Of a stretch of 62,869 nt of DNA, positions 39,376 to 49,630 are shown in pieces; within the stretch, counting starts at the first letter, position 1; every line of letters begins with the position of its first letter. A program made the position numbers and the translations under genes. This DNA is from Pseudacidovorax intermedius (GTDB lineage Bacteria; Pseudomonadota; Gammaproteobacteria; Burkholderiales; Burkholderiaceae_C). The notes under the pieces are model-generated. The model saw only the letters and a program-made list of their open reading frames with translations, had not been told where the DNA came from and did not search any database. Location: assembly GCF_003350475.1 (NCBI RefSeq), contig NZ_QQAV01000018.1, positions 1 through 62,869 of the forward strand, written 5' to 3'.

Positions 39376-40547
39376 GCCTGCACCAGCGACACCCAGTAGC
39401 TCGCCGTGCTGGGCAGGATCTCGTCGTTGAAGTCGTAGCCGGTGTTGTGGACCATGCAGCCCGGCCCGTTGCCCGGCGTGCCGTCGCCGTTGCCGACGAT
39501 GAAGTAGCAGCCGGGCACCTCGTTCAGCATGAAGGCAAAGTCGTCGCTCGCCTGCAGCGGCGCCATGTCGGGGATCAGCGCGCGTTCGCCCATCGTGCGC
39601 AGCGCCACTTCGTGCGCGAAGGCGGTGGCGCCGGCGTCGTTGACGCAGGGCGGCATCTTCCACTGGTAGTCGACGCGCGCCGTGGCGCCGTGCACCGCCG
39701 CCTGGGCCTGCGCCATGGCCGTGATGCGGTCGCGCAGCAGCGCACGCACTTCGGGCCGCCGGGCACGGATGGTGAGCTTGAGTTCCGCCGTGTTGGGAAT
39801 CACGTTGGGCGCCTGCCCCGCATGCACCGAGCCGACCGTGACCACCGCCATGTCGTTCGGGTCCACCTCGCGCGAGACGAGGGTCTGCAGTGCCAGGATC
39901 AGGTGCGCCGCCACCACCACCGGATCCACCGTGGTGTGCGGCATGGCGCCATGGCCCCCTTTGCCTTCGATGGTGATGACAGCCGTGTCGGACGAGCTGT
40001 AGATCGGCCCCGCCAGGAAGCCGAAGCGCCCGGCCGGGAAGCCGGGCTCGTTGTGGTACGCATAGACGGCGTCGCAGGGAAAGCGCTCGAACAGGCCTTC
40101 TTCCACCATCCGCTTCGCGCCCATCAGGCCTTCCTCGGCCGGCTGGAAGATGAGGTTCAACGTGCCGCTGAAGGCCCGGCTCGCGGCCAGCACCTGCGCC
40201 GCCGCCAGCAGAGTGGCGGTATGGCCGTCGTGGCCGCAGGCATGCATGCGGCCGGGCTGGCGGCTGGCCCAGGGCAGGCCGGTGGTTTCGGTCATGGGCA
40301 GCGCGTCCATGTCGGCGCGCAGGCCCAGGCGCTTGCCGCCGGCGCCCACGGTCAGCGTGCCTACCACGCCGGTGCCGCCCAGGCCGCGGTGCACGGTGTA
40401 GCCCCAGCGCGCCAGGCGCTCAGCGACCAGTGCGCTGGTCTGCTCTTCCTCATAGCCCAGCTCGGGATGGGCATGGATCTGCCGGCGCAGGCCGACCATG
40501 TCGTCGAGGTGCGCGGCAATGCCGGGATGGATGGGGACGTCGATCAT
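39363..40547 (-). CDS. M20-family metallo-amidohydrolase (HipO-like)
   Basis: Zinc or manganese amidohydrolase of 394 residues that would cleave N-acyl amino acids or similar amides. The metal ligands are seen as HACGHDGH (Cys about 104, His about 106), QPAEEG (Glu 139/140) and YHNEPG (His about 166). The dimerisation domain follows (about 185-300) with GKGGHGAMPH. There is no signal peptide, so it is cytoplasmic. It is divergent from a peptide-type ABC transporter, which suggests processing of an imported acylated or peptide substrate. Confidence 0.93.
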   Translation of the reverse strand: MIDVPIHPGIAAHLDDMVGLRRQIHAHPELGYEEEQTSALVAERLARWGYTVHRGLGGTGVVGTLTVGAGGKRLGLRADMDALPMTETTGLPWASRQPGRMHACGHDGHTATLLAAAQVLAASRAFSGTLNLIFQPAEEGLMGAKRMVEEGLFERFPCDAVYAYHNEPGFPAGRFGFLAGPIYSSSDTAVITIEGKGGHGAMPHTTVDPVVVAAHLILALQTLVSREVDPNDMAVVTVGSVHAGQAPNVIPNTAELKLTIRARRPEVRALLRDRITAMAQAQAAVHGATARVDYQWKMPPCVNDAGATAFAHEVALRTMGERALIPDMAPLQASDDFAFMLNEVPGCYFIVGNGDGTPGNGPGCMVHNTGYDFNDEILPSTASYWVSLVQAYLR

Positions 40548-40746
40548 GCGAAGGGCCTTGCAGTTGCCATGCCACGCGAGCAGCGGCCGGCGCCGGTCAG
40601 GGAAAGCCGCGCATTCTGCGCCTCCGGGCCGCCGTTCACGAAAGCGTGCGACGGGCGCATCGGGAGGAGCCCTGGATCAGCCCGTCGAATGGCCTCGAAC
40701 TTGCTATAAACAGTGCCCTCCCGGCCTGCCCAGAATCCACAACACC

Positions 40747-42342
40747 ATGGCTCCCTCCGACCTTCTTCCTTCCCTCACCCGCCGCCAGCTCGGCCTGGGC
40801 GCCATCGCCCTGGCCGGCGGGCTGGCCACGGGCCCGCGTGCCTGGGCCGCCACCGGCAAGGGCACGGCCGTGCTGGGCATCGATGCCGATCCGCCCACGC
40901 TCAACCTGGGCACCACCACCGACTTCGCGGCCGGCGACGTGTCGGCCAAGATCCTCGAAGGCCTGGTCTGGCTGGACCAGCAGTACAACCCGCAGCCCTC
41001 GCTCGCCACGGCGTGGACCGTGTCGCCCGATGGCAAGACCTACCGTTTTACGCTCCGCAAGGGCGTCAACTGGCACGACGGCCGTGACTTCAGCAGCGCC
41101 GACGTGCGCTTCTCGCTGACCGAGATCGTGGGCAAGCTGCATCCACGCGCGGCGCCGGTGTTCAAGAACCTGGGGGTGGAGGTCGAGGCGCCCGATGCCG
41201 CCACCGTCGTCATCCGGCTGCAGAAGCCCTATGCGCCCTTCCTGTCGCAGATGACCGTGTTCGATGCGCCCATCCTGCCGAAGCACCTGTACGAGAACGG
41301 CAACGTGGGCACCAATCCCGCTAACCAGAAGCCGGTGGGCACGGGCCCCTTCAAGTTCGGCGAATGGAAGCGCGGCTCGGCCATCACGCTGGTGCTCAAC
41401 GACCAGTACTGGGATGCCGGCAAGCCCTACCTGCAGAGCCTGATCTTCCAGGTCATCCCCCAGGCGGCCAACCGCGTGCCGGCGCTGCAGACGGGCGAGA
41501 TCGACGAACTGCTGGACTTCTACACGCCCAAGCCCGAGGTGCCGCGCATCCTGGCCGACAAGGGCCTGACCACGCGCCGCGGCGTCAACATCCCGGCCAT
41601 CTACTTCCTGATGTTCAACACGCAGTCGCCGCTGCTGTCGAAGGTGGAAGCACGGCACGCGCTGGCCTTCGCCATCGACCGGCCGCGGCTGGTCAAGCAG
41701 GTGATGAACGGCATCGCGCGGCCCGGTGCGGGCGCCTTCGGCGACGGCTTCAAGTGGCTGATGAACGACGAGGTGGGCTACGACCGCAAGTACCCGCTCA
41801 ACCCGGCCAAGGCCAAGGTCCTGCTCGACAAGCTGGGCGTCAAGCCCGGCACGACCACGCTGCGCATGCCCTTCGACGCCGGCCGCGCGCAGATGCGTGC
41901 ACAGGCCCAGATCATCCAGGACAACCTGCGTCAGATCGGCCTGGAGGTGAAGCTGGAGCCGCTGGAGCGTTCGGTGTACTACGACCGCGTCTTCGCCAAG
42001 CGCGACTTCGACATGACGCTGGCCTCGTATTTCTCCGCGGGCGATCCGGCCATCGGCTACACGCGGCTCTACAACACCTACACCGGCACCGCGCCCAACA
42101 CCAACGCCAGCGGCTATTCCAATCCCAAGGTGGATTCGCTGCTGGCCGAGGCCGCCACCTCGGTGGACCGCGCCCAGCGCGCCCGCGACTACAAGGCGCT
42201 GCAGGTGATCCTCAATGAAGACCTGCCCTCGCTGGTCCTGTTCGACGAGGAGACGGTGGACACCGCGTCGAAAAAGCTGAGCGGCGTGTTCCCCGCGCTG
42301 GACGCGCGCGACCAGTGGGCCGGCGTGCGCCGCGCCGACTGA
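40747..42342 (+). CDS. Peptide-type ABC transporter substrate-binding protein 2 (SBP family 5)
   Basis: A 531-residue periplasmic protein with a Tat-like signal (LTRRQLGLGAIALAGGLATG...AWAA). The SBP_bac_5 features are DADPPTLNLGTTTDF, LATAWTVSPDGKTYRFTLR, KGVNWHDGRDFSSADVRFSL and PVGTGPFKF. The start at 40747 is set by the signal peptide; upstream the frame is merely open. TATAAA at 40705-40710 may be part of the promoter, shared in a 199-nt gap with the divergent M20 gene. It heads a complete five-gene transporter operon. Confidence 0.95.
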   Translation: MAPSDLLPSLTRRQLGLGAIALAGGLATGPRAWAATGKGTAVLGIDADPPTLNLGTTTDFAAGDVSAKILEGLVWLDQQYNPQPSLATAWTVSPDGKTYRFTLRKGVNWHDGRDFSSADVRFSLTEIVGKLHPRAAPVFKNLGVEVEAPDAATVVIRLQKPYAPFLSQMTVFDAPILPKHLYENGNVGTNPANQKPVGTGPFKFGEWKRGSAITLVLNDQYWDAGKPYLQSLIFQVIPQAANRVPALQTGEIDELLDFYTPKPEVPRILADKGLTTRRGVNIPAIYFLMFNTQSPLLSKVEARHALAFAIDRPRLVKQVMNGIARPGAGAFGDGFKWLMNDEVGYDRKYPLNPAKAKVLLDKLGVKPGTTTLRMPFDAGRAQMRAQAQIIQDNLRQIGLEVKLEPLERSVYYDRVFAKRDFDMTLASYFSAGDPAIGYTRLYNTYTGTAPNTNASGYSNPKVDSLLAEAATSVDRAQRARDYKALQVILNEDLPSLVLFDEETVDTASKKLSGVFPALDARDQWAGVRRAD

Positions 42343-42360
42343 GCGCGGTCCGCCAGTCCG

Positions 42361-43326
42361 ATGGGACGCTTCATCCTGCGCCGCCTGCTGCAGGCGGTGC
42401 CGCTGCTGCTGGCGGTGGTGGTGCTCAACTTCCTGCTGATCGCCTTCACGCCCGGCGACCCGATCACGCTCTTGGTCGGCGACTTTCCGGCGCCGCCCGA
42501 GTACCTGGCCCAGATGCGCCGCGACTACGGCCTCGATCAGCCCGTGTGGATGCAGTTGCTGCGCTACCTGGGCAAGGTGCTGCAGGGCGACTTCGGCTTT
42601 TCCTTCGCTAACCAGCAGCCGGTGGCGAGCCTGATCCTCGAACGCCTGGGCGCCACGCTGGAGCTCACGCTCACCGCGCTCGGCCTGGCCAGTGTGCTGG
42701 GCGTCGCCTTCGGCGTGCTGGCGGCACGCTCACGCGGTGGAGCGGCCGACTCGGTGATCCAGGCTGCATCGTCCGCGGGATATGCGGTGCCGGACTTCTG
42801 GCTGGGGCAGCTGCTGATCCTGGCCTTCGCCATCGGCCTGGGCTGGCTGCCCTCGCAGGGCTACAACCCGGTGCGTGGCGTGGCGCCGGGCTGGGAAGGC
42901 TTCGTGCAGCACCTGCGCTACCTGCTGCTGCCCGCGCTGGCGCTGTCGATGCGCTACCTCACGCTCATCACCCGCATCACGCGCGCCTCGATGCTGGAGG
43001 TGATGAATGCCGACTACATCCTCGCCGCGCGTGCACGCGGTAGCGCCGAATGGCAGGTGGTGCTGGGCCATGCGCTGCGCAATGCGGCGGCGCCGGTGCT
43101 CACCGTGATTGGCTACAACCTGGGCTTCGTGCTGGCCGGCTCGGCGCTGATCGAGGCCGTGTTCGCCTGGCCGGGCATCGGCCGGCTGCTGTACGAATCC
43201 ATCGCCAAGCGCGACTATCCCGTCATGCTGGCCATCCTGCTGATGGTGTCGGTGACGGTGGTGCTGGCCAACCTGCTCACCGACATCCTGCATCGCCTGC
43301 TGGACCCGCGCCTGGAACGCGCATGA
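42361..43326 (+). CDS. Peptide-type ABC transporter permease 3 (DppB-like)
   Basis: A 321-residue inner-membrane permease with six helices. It starts MGRFILRRLLQAVPLLLAVV and continues with the DppB signature IAFTPGDPITLL. The EAA loop is YILAARARGSAEWQVVLGHALRN, and the C-terminus LANLLTDILHRLLDPRLE is standard. It lies 18 nt after the binding protein and 25 nt before its partner permease. Confidence 0.95.
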   Translation: MGRFILRRLLQAVPLLLAVVVLNFLLIAFTPGDPITLLVGDFPAPPEYLAQMRRDYGLDQPVWMQLLRYLGKVLQGDFGFSFANQQPVASLILERLGATLELTLTALGLASVLGVAFGVLAARSRGGAADSVIQAASSAGYAVPDFWLGQLLILAFAIGLGWLPSQGYNPVRGVAPGWEGFVQHLRYLLLPALALSMRYLTLITRITRASMLEVMNADYILAARARGSAEWQVVLGHALRNAAAPVLTVIGYNLGFVLAGSALIEAVFAWPGIGRLLYESIAKRDYPVMLAILLMVSVTVVLANLLTDILHRLLDPRLERA

Positions 43327-43351
43327 CGCGCGGCCTCGGCGCCCAACCACG

Positions 43352-44251
43352 ATGACCTCCTCCCCTTCTCCTTCCTTGCCGCTGGCGAACGAGCCCGCGG
43401 TGGGCACGGCCTTTCAGCGCGCCGGCTTCTGGCGCCGGCTGCTGCGCCGCCCCGGCAGCCGGCTCGCACTGGCCTGGCTGGTGCTGCTGCTGGCCACGGC
43501 GATCCTCGCGCCCTGGGTGGGCCGGGCCGATCCGCTCTCGGGCGGCGGCGATGCGCTGCTTCCCCCCTTCTCTGCCGGCCATTGGCTGGGCACCGACGAC
43601 CTGGGCCGCGACATCTGGGCGCGGGTGGTGCACGGCTCGCGCATCTCGCTGATCGTGGGCGTGGCCAGCGCGCTGCTCGCGGTGGCCGCCGGCGTCGTCG
43701 TGGGTGCACTCGCCGGCTATTTCGGCGGCCTGCTCGATGCGGTGCTGATGCGCACGGCCGAGTTCTTCCAGACCCTGCCGCGCTTCGTGGTGGCGCTGAT
43801 CGTCATCGCGCTCTACGGCACCAGCGTCGCCAAGATGGTGATGGTGATCGCCGCGCTGTCGTGGCCGCAACTGGCGCGCGTGGTGCGGGCCTCGGTCGCC
43901 AGCCTGCGCCAGTCGCAGTTCGTGGAGGCGGCGCGCGTGGCGGGCATGGACCATGGCGGCATCATCCTGCGCGAGATCCTGCCCAACGTGGCCGCGCCCA
44001 TCATCGTGCTCGGCTCGCTGGACATCGCCATGGCCATCCTGATCGAGGCCAGCCTGAGCTTTTTCGGCCTGGGCGACCCGAACCTGGTGTCCTGGGGCAC
44101 CATGCTCAACGAGGCGCAGCAGTACCTGCGCGACGCGTGGTGGATGTCGGTGTTTCCGGGCATGGCCATTGCGCTCACGGTGCTCGGCTTCAACCTGATG
44201 GGCGACGCCCTGAACGATGCGCTCCATCCGCGCGGAGAGTCCTTCCGATGA
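43352..44251 (+). CDS. Peptide-type ABC transporter permease 4 (DppC-like)
   Basis: A 299-residue permease with a long cytoplasmic N-terminus. The first helix is LALAWLVLLLATAILAPWV, then the DppC signature HWLGTDDLGRDIWARVVHGSR. The EAA loop is FVEAARVAGMDHGGIILREI and the C-terminus is TVLGFNLMGDALNDALHPR. The stop overlaps the following ATG (ATGA), so it is coupled to the first ATPase. Confidence 0.95.
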   Translation: MTSSPSPSLPLANEPAVGTAFQRAGFWRRLLRRPGSRLALAWLVLLLATAILAPWVGRADPLSGGGDALLPPFSAGHWLGTDDLGRDIWARVVHGSRISLIVGVASALLAVAAGVVVGALAGYFGGLLDAVLMRTAEFFQTLPRFVVALIVIALYGTSVAKMVMVIAALSWPQLARVVRASVASLRQSQFVEAARVAGMDHGGIILREILPNVAAPIIVLGSLDIAMAILIEASLSFFGLGDPNLVSWGTMLNEAQQYLRDAWWMSVFPGMAIALTVLGFNLMGDALNDALHPRGESFR

Positions 44252-45311
44252 ACGGCATACCCTCCTCCGCCATGTTCGGCGGCGATCCGCAGGGTGCGCC
44301 GGCCGAGCCGCCGCTGCTCGACGTGCGCGGCCTGTCGGTCGACGTGGGCCGCGGTGCGCAGGCGCTGCGCGTGGTGCGCGACGTGAGCTTCACCGTGCGC
44401 CGCGGCGAGGCCGTGGGCTTGGTCGGCGAGTCCGGCTCGGGCAAGTCGATGACGGCCTTCGCGCTGATGAACCTGTTTCCCTCGCCACTCGCGCGTGTGG
44501 CCGAGGGCGAGGTGCGGCTGCAGGGCCGCGACCTGCGTGGCCTCGACGCCGAATCGATGCGGCAGGTGCGCGGCGCGGGCATCGGCATGGTCTTCCAGGA
44601 CCCGACCAGCTACCTCGACCCGCTGATCCCCGTCGGCCGCCAGATCGCCGAGCCGCTGCGCGCCCATGGCCGCACCGACGGGCTCGACGCCCGCGTGCAC
44701 GAGCTGATCGAGCTGATGGAGCTGCCCCAGCCTGCACAGACCGCGCGCAAGTACCCGCACGAACTCTCGGGCGGCCAGCGCCAGCGCATCCTGATCGCGG
44801 CGGCGCTGGCCATGCGGCCCGCGCTGCTGATCGCCGACGAGCCCACCACCGCGCTCGACGTGACGGTGCAGGCCGGCATCCTGCAACTGCTGGCGCGGCT
44901 GCGGCGCGAGCTGGACCTGGGCATCCTGCTCATCACCCACGACCTGGGCGTGGTGGCCGAGACCTGCCAACGCGTCAACGTGATGTACGCCGGCGAGATC
45001 GTCGAGCAGGAAGCCGTCGGCCCGCTCTTCGCCGCACCGCGCCACCCGTACACGCAGGGGCTGCTCGGCAGCATCCTCACGCCGCAGTCGCGGGCGCATT
45101 CGCTGTTCTCCATTCCGGGCGCGGTGCCCATCGCCGGACGTTGGCCGAACGGCTGCCGCTTCCATCCGCGTTGCCCCATCGCACGCCCCGGGGTGTGCGA
45201 CGCACAGCCGCCGGCCTTGCTCGGCAGCGGCCTGGGTGAAGGGGCGGACCGCTGCCACCTGAGCGCCGAGCGCGGCAGTGCCAATGCATGGCGTGCGGCG
45301 GAGATCCGCGC

Positions 45312-45315
<4 letters not shown>
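44248..45315 (+). CDS. Peptide-type ABC transporter ATPase (DppD-like) 2
   Basis: A 355-residue ATPase: Walker [11 protein letters not shown]-loop [10 protein letters not shown], signature [15 protein letters not shown], Walker [13 protein letters not shown] and LITHDLGVV. The C-terminal oligopeptide extension has [17 protein letters not shown] and a later Cys, as in DppD. The start at 44248 overlaps the permease stop; the frame is open much further upstream in antisense-free DNA but without ABC sequence. Its stop overlaps the next start. Confidence 0.95.
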
Positions 45316-46229
<914 letters not shown>

Positions 46230-46250
46230 CATCTGCACTACACTGCGGGA

Positions 46251-46550
46251 ATGCTGAAGAACGCACAACTGCCGCCGGTGCGCGTCACGGCCGACGTGAG
46301 GCAACAGATCGAGAACGTGCTGCTCGAAGGGGAAAGCCTGTCGCAGTTCGTCGAGCGCGCCGCCGTCGACGCGGCGCGTCGCCGACAGGCCCAGCAGGAA
46401 TTCATCGCTCGCGGGCGCGCCTCGCTGGCCCGTGCGCGCGAGACGGGCGAACTCCACGATGCCGATCAGGCCCTGGAAGCCATGCGCAGCCGCATGGCGG
46501 CTCGCCTGTCAAAGGCGAATGCTGCCGGCAAAACACCGACTCGCCGCTGA
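46251..46550 (+). CDS. Antitoxin-like protein (YlcI/YnfO type)
   Basis: A 99-residue protein with a short N-terminal strand [17 protein letters not shown] and [19 protein letters not shown]. This is a ribbon-helix-helix-like DNA-binding pattern seen in RelB/YlcI antitoxins, followed by a basic helical toxin-binding tail. Its stop overlaps the toxin ATG (TGATG). The pair sits directly after the ABC operon and before add. Confidence 0.78.
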   Translation: MLKNAQLPPVRVTADVRQQIENVLLEGESLSQFVERAAVDAARRRQAQQEFIARGRASLARARETGELHDADQALEAMRSRMAARLSKANAAGKTPTRR

Positions 46551-46861
46551 TGGGCTACACGGTCCGGTTGACGCCGGAAGCGCTCGAAGACCTGCAGCGG
46601 CTGGAAGACTTCCTGGTCGACGCAGCCTTGAATCACGGCGACTTCGACCTTCCCGGGCGCGCCATGGATGCCATCCAGCAGGAGTTCGCCATCCTGCGGC
46701 GCAATCCCTTCACGTGCCGCATCGCCTTCGACGACCGGCTCGAGCGTGAGCTGGTCATTCCGTTCGGCGGCTCGGGCTATGTAGCCCTGTTCCAGATCGA
46801 GAGCGACCACGACGTTGTCGTCACCGCCCTACGCCACCAGCGCGAGGACGACTACCACTGA
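46550..46861 (+). CDS. RelE/ParE-superfamily toxin
   Basis: A 103-residue protein. [21 protein letters not shown] is the typical RelE/ParE N-terminus, followed by a helical pair, then RNPFTCRI, RELVIPFGGSGYVALFQI and VVVTALRHQREDDY, the C-terminal strand with His/Arg/Tyr. ParE-type members poison gyrase and RelE-type cut mRNA; the sequence alone does not decide. It is translationally coupled to the antitoxin and convergent with add (9-nt gap). Confidence 0.85.
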   Translation: MGYTVRLTPEALEDLQRLEDFLVDAALNHGDFDLPGRAMDAIQQEFAILRRNPFTCRIAFDDRLERELVIPFGGSGYVALFQIESDHDVVVTALRHQREDDYH

Positions 46862-46870
46862 AACCGACGT

Positions 46871-47911
46871 TCACGCAGCCATCAGTGCTTCGAACTCCTG
46901 TGTGAATACCACGCGCCAGGCGCTTCGGGTACTGTCGTCGATCCAGGCCGCATCCAGGCCATTGAGCATGAAGCCGCGCAGGTCTTCGCGCGTGAAGCCG
47001 AAGTCGCTCACCATCTTGCGCCAGGCCTGCGTGGGCGTGACCAGGTGCAGCGTCGGGTCATCGGTGTTGGGGTGGATGCGCAGGCCGAGGCCCGGCATGC
47101 GGCGGATGGGATGGTCCAGCGCCCAGCGCTCGGGCGGCAGGGTGCGCAGGTAGTAGGAGTTGGTCGGCACCACGGTGAAGACGATGCCGCGCTCGGCGCA
47201 TTCGCGCGCGAAGTCGGGCGCGTCGACGATGGTGTAGCCGTGGTCGATGCGGTCCACCTTCAGCAGATCAACCGCGGTGCGCACGTTGGTCCAGGGCATG
47301 CCGAACTCGCCGGCATGCGCCGTGGTCTTGAGCCCGGCCTCGCGCGCCAGCGCATAGGCGGGTGCGAACCATTCGGGCGGATGATCGATCTCGCTGTAGT
47401 CGATGCCGATACCCACCACCTCGTCCACGCGGTGCGCCCGCACCCACTCGACCATCTCTACCGCGGCCTCGGGCGAGGCCTCGCGGTCGATGGCGGGGAT
47501 CAGCCGGCCCACGATGCCGTGGTCCGCCTGGGCGTCATGGATGGCGCGCACGATGGCGGCCAGCGCCTGCGGATAGGCGATGCCCGACTTCTGCGCGGTG
47601 CCCGTGGGGTTCCAGAAGAACTCGGCATAGCGCACGGTGTGGGCGGCGGCGTCCTGCAGGTATTCGTAGGTCAGCCGGTGCAGGTCGTCGGGCGAGCGGA
47701 TGAGTTGCGCGTCGAGCGTGCGCAGGGCCTTGAGCACGCCCACCGGCTTCTCGCCGCGGATGTAGAAGGCGTCGATCTCGGGTTGGGTGATGGCCGCCTG
47801 CGCGCGCCGTGCCAGGTCGCTGAAGGTGGCGTGGCGCACGGTGCCCAGCAGGTGGCAATGCAGTTCCACCTTGGGCAGGGCGTGGCAGAAGTCGGTGAGC
47901 GCGTCGGTCAT
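46871..47911 (-). CDS. add: Adenosine deaminase family protein
   Basis: Zinc hydrolase of 346 residues that deaminates adenosine or a related purine. Metal ligands: VELHCHLLG (HxH, about 15-23), HAGE with catalytic Glu (about 207-210), a His in RIDHGY, and Asp in NTDDP. The HCHLLG variant (rather than HxHLDG) and WNPTGTAQKSG show it is not the close E. coli type, so adenine or another aminopurine is possible. The start at 47911 fits the family. A nucleoside hydrolase gene lies just upstream on the same strand, consistent with purine salvage. Confidence 0.9.
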   Translation of the reverse strand: MTDALTDFCHALPKVELHCHLLGTVRHATFSDLARRAQAAITQPEIDAFYIRGEKPVGVLKALRTLDAQLIRSPDDLHRLTYEYLQDAAAHTVRYAEFFWNPTGTAQKSGIAYPQALAAIVRAIHDAQADHGIVGRLIPAIDREASPEAAVEMVEWVRAHRVDEVVGIGIDYSEIDHPPEWFAPAYALAREAGLKTTAHAGEFGMPWTNVRTAVDLLKVDRIDHGYTIVDAPDFARECAERGIVFTVVPTNSYYLRTLPPERWALDHPIRRMPGLGLRIHPNTDDPTLHLVTPTQAWRKMVSDFGFTREDLRGFMLNGLDAAWIDDSTRSAWRVVFTQEFEALMAA

Positions 47912-47981
47912 CGGGGCATCGTAGTGCGCGGCGCCTCGGCGAGCGTGATGCGCAGCGCCCGACCGAGCGCAGGGCTCGGGC

Positions 47982-48914
47982 TCAGACCGCGGCGGCGGCC
48001 AGGGCGTCCAGCACGACGCGCCGCACGCGCGCCTCGTCGACGATGTGGGCCACCCGCGCATTGGCCGTAGCCTTGCGCGGCACGCGCCACTCCACCACGG
48101 TCATGCCGCGGGTGTGGCGGCCCTCGCACTCGGCCACCACATGGGCGGGTCGCCACTGCATGCAGTCGGCGTCCACCAGTGCCGCAGCGGCCGTGGGGTC
48201 GTACAGCGACATGGGCAGGCGGCCGTCGGGGCTGGCGATGCGCACATAGCCCAGCAGCAGGTCGCCCAGCAGCCGGCCGCGGGGTGTGCCCAGGTCGCGC
48301 AGGCGCTGCGCATCGTCGGCATGTACGCGCACCTGGCGGCAGGCGTCCAGGCCCACCATCTCCAGCGGCACGCCGGCATCGAGCACGACGTTGATCGCCT
48401 CCGGGTCCACCGCGGCATTGAACTCGGCCGCGGCCGTGTGGTTGCCCGGGCCGGCGCTGCCGCCCATCCAGACCAGCCGGCCGATGCGCGGTGCCAGCGT
48501 GGCATCGTGCTGCAGCAGGGTGGCGATGTTGGTGAGCGGGCCGAGGGCCAGCACGGTGGCCGGCGCGGCGGCCTGCCGCAGCCAGACGGCCAGGGCATCG
48601 ACCGCAGGCAGCGCATCGAGCACCGCGCGCGCAGGCGGCAGTTGCTCGCCAGCCGAGGCCATCGCGTCCTCGCCCAGGATGTTCTGCGCCGTGACCAGCG
48701 CGCCCACCAGCGGCGCCGCACAGCCGGCATGGATGGGCATGCGCCAGCCGAAGCAGTGCGCCGTGCGCAGGGCGTTGTCCGTCACCACCGGCAGCGGCGC
48801 ATTGCCGGCCACCAGGGAGAGTCCGTCGATGGTCCAGCCGGGCTGCTGCGCCACCGTGATCACGGCGGCCAGATCGTCGAAGCCGAGGTCGGTGTCGATC
48901 CAGACGTGGTTCAT
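47982..48914 (-). CDS. Inosine/uridine-preferring nucleoside hydrolase family protein
   Basis: Cleaves the N-glycosidic bond of ribonucleosides to base and ribose. It has 310 residues with the calcium-binding N-terminus WIDTDLGFDDLAAV, the family's DTDxGxDD motif with Leu in place of the usual Pro. GNAPL, LALGPLTNIATLL, WMGGSAGPGN and EFNAAVDPEA follow. The start at 48914 matches the family; the frame extends as a shadow of other genes. It sits 70 nt upstream of add on the same strand, so the two probably act in series on nucleosides. Confidence 0.92.
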   Translation of the reverse strand: MNHVWIDTDLGFDDLAAVITVAQQPGWTIDGLSLVAGNAPLPVVTDNALRTAHCFGWRMPIHAGCAAPLVGALVTAQNILGEDAMASAGEQLPPARAVLDALPAVDALAVWLRQAAAPATVLALGPLTNIATLLQHDATLAPRIGRLVWMGGSAGPGNHTAAAEFNAAVDPEAINVVLDAGVPLEMVGLDACRQVRVHADDAQRLRDLGTPRGRLLGDLLLGYVRIASPDGRLPMSLYDPTAAAALVDADCMQWRPAHVVAECEGRHTRGMTVVEWRVPRKATANARVAHIVDEARVRRVVLDALAAAAV

Positions 48915-48922
48915 GCCGAAGT

Positions 48923-49594
48923 TCAACTCAGCTTGAGATGCCGCCGCTGGTCGTAGCTGGGCTGCGGGCCCAGGCCTTGCAGGTGCGCCGTTTCGGCCCA
49001 GCCGACGATGACCAGCGCCTCGGGCTTCGCCGGGTCGTCGATGCGGATGCGGTTGATGCCGGCGTTGGGAATGTCGCTCTGCCGCGGCCCGTCCAGGCCC
49101 AGGCCGTGCACCGTGCGCCAGACCATGTCGAGCACACCGCCATGCGTGACCACCAGCACCGGCCCGTCCGCGTACTGCGCGGCGATGTCGGCCAGGGCCT
49201 GCATCACGCGGACATGGAACTGCCGCGTGCTCTCGCCGCCCGGCAGCGAGCGGTCGGCCTCGAAGCGCAGCCAGCCGTCCCAGGCTTCGGGATGCTTCTC
49301 GCGGATCTCCTCGGCCCGCAGACCCTCGCCGACGCCGAAGGCCTGTTCGCGCAGCGTGACCGTGGTGCGCACCGGCAGGCCCAGCTGCTGCGCCGCGGGC
49401 GCCGCCGTCTGCTGGGTGCGCAGCAGGTCGCTGCAGACGATGTGGCGCACAAGCTCGTGCGCCAGGGCCAGGCCGAGGCGGCGGGCCTGCTCGTGGCCGG
49501 TGTCGTTGAGGGGAACGTCGATGTGGCCCTGGAAGCGCAGTTCGCGGTTCCAGTCGGTCTCGCCATGGCGGATGAGGATCAGGTCGGTGGGCAT
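48923..49594 (-). CDS. Histidine phosphatase superfamily protein
   Basis: A 223-residue phosphatase of the GpmB/CobC type. LILIRHGETDWNRELRFQGH carries the RHG catalytic His near residue 10, the second His is in VVTHGGVLDM and LNDTGHEQARRLG is canonical. The start at 49594 (MPTDLILIRHG) is favoured over 49612. The substrate is not predictable. The gene is 8 nt upstream of the nucleoside hydrolase, so a phosphatase acting on nucleotides or sugar phosphates would fit, by inference only. Confidence 0.92.
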   Translation of the reverse strand: MPTDLILIRHGETDWNRELRFQGHIDVPLNDTGHEQARRLGLALAHELVRHIVCSDLLRTQQTAAPAAQQLGLPVRTTVTLREQAFGVGEGLRAEEIREKHPEAWDGWLRFEADRSLPGGESTRQFHVRVMQALADIAAQYADGPVLVVTHGGVLDMVWRTVHGLGLDGPRQSDIPNAGINRIRIDDPAKPEALVIVGWAETAHLQGLGPQPSYDQRRHLKLS

Positions 49595-49630
49595 GCTGCG
49601 GCCATTGTCCATGGCCGCCTGCGGCCCACG

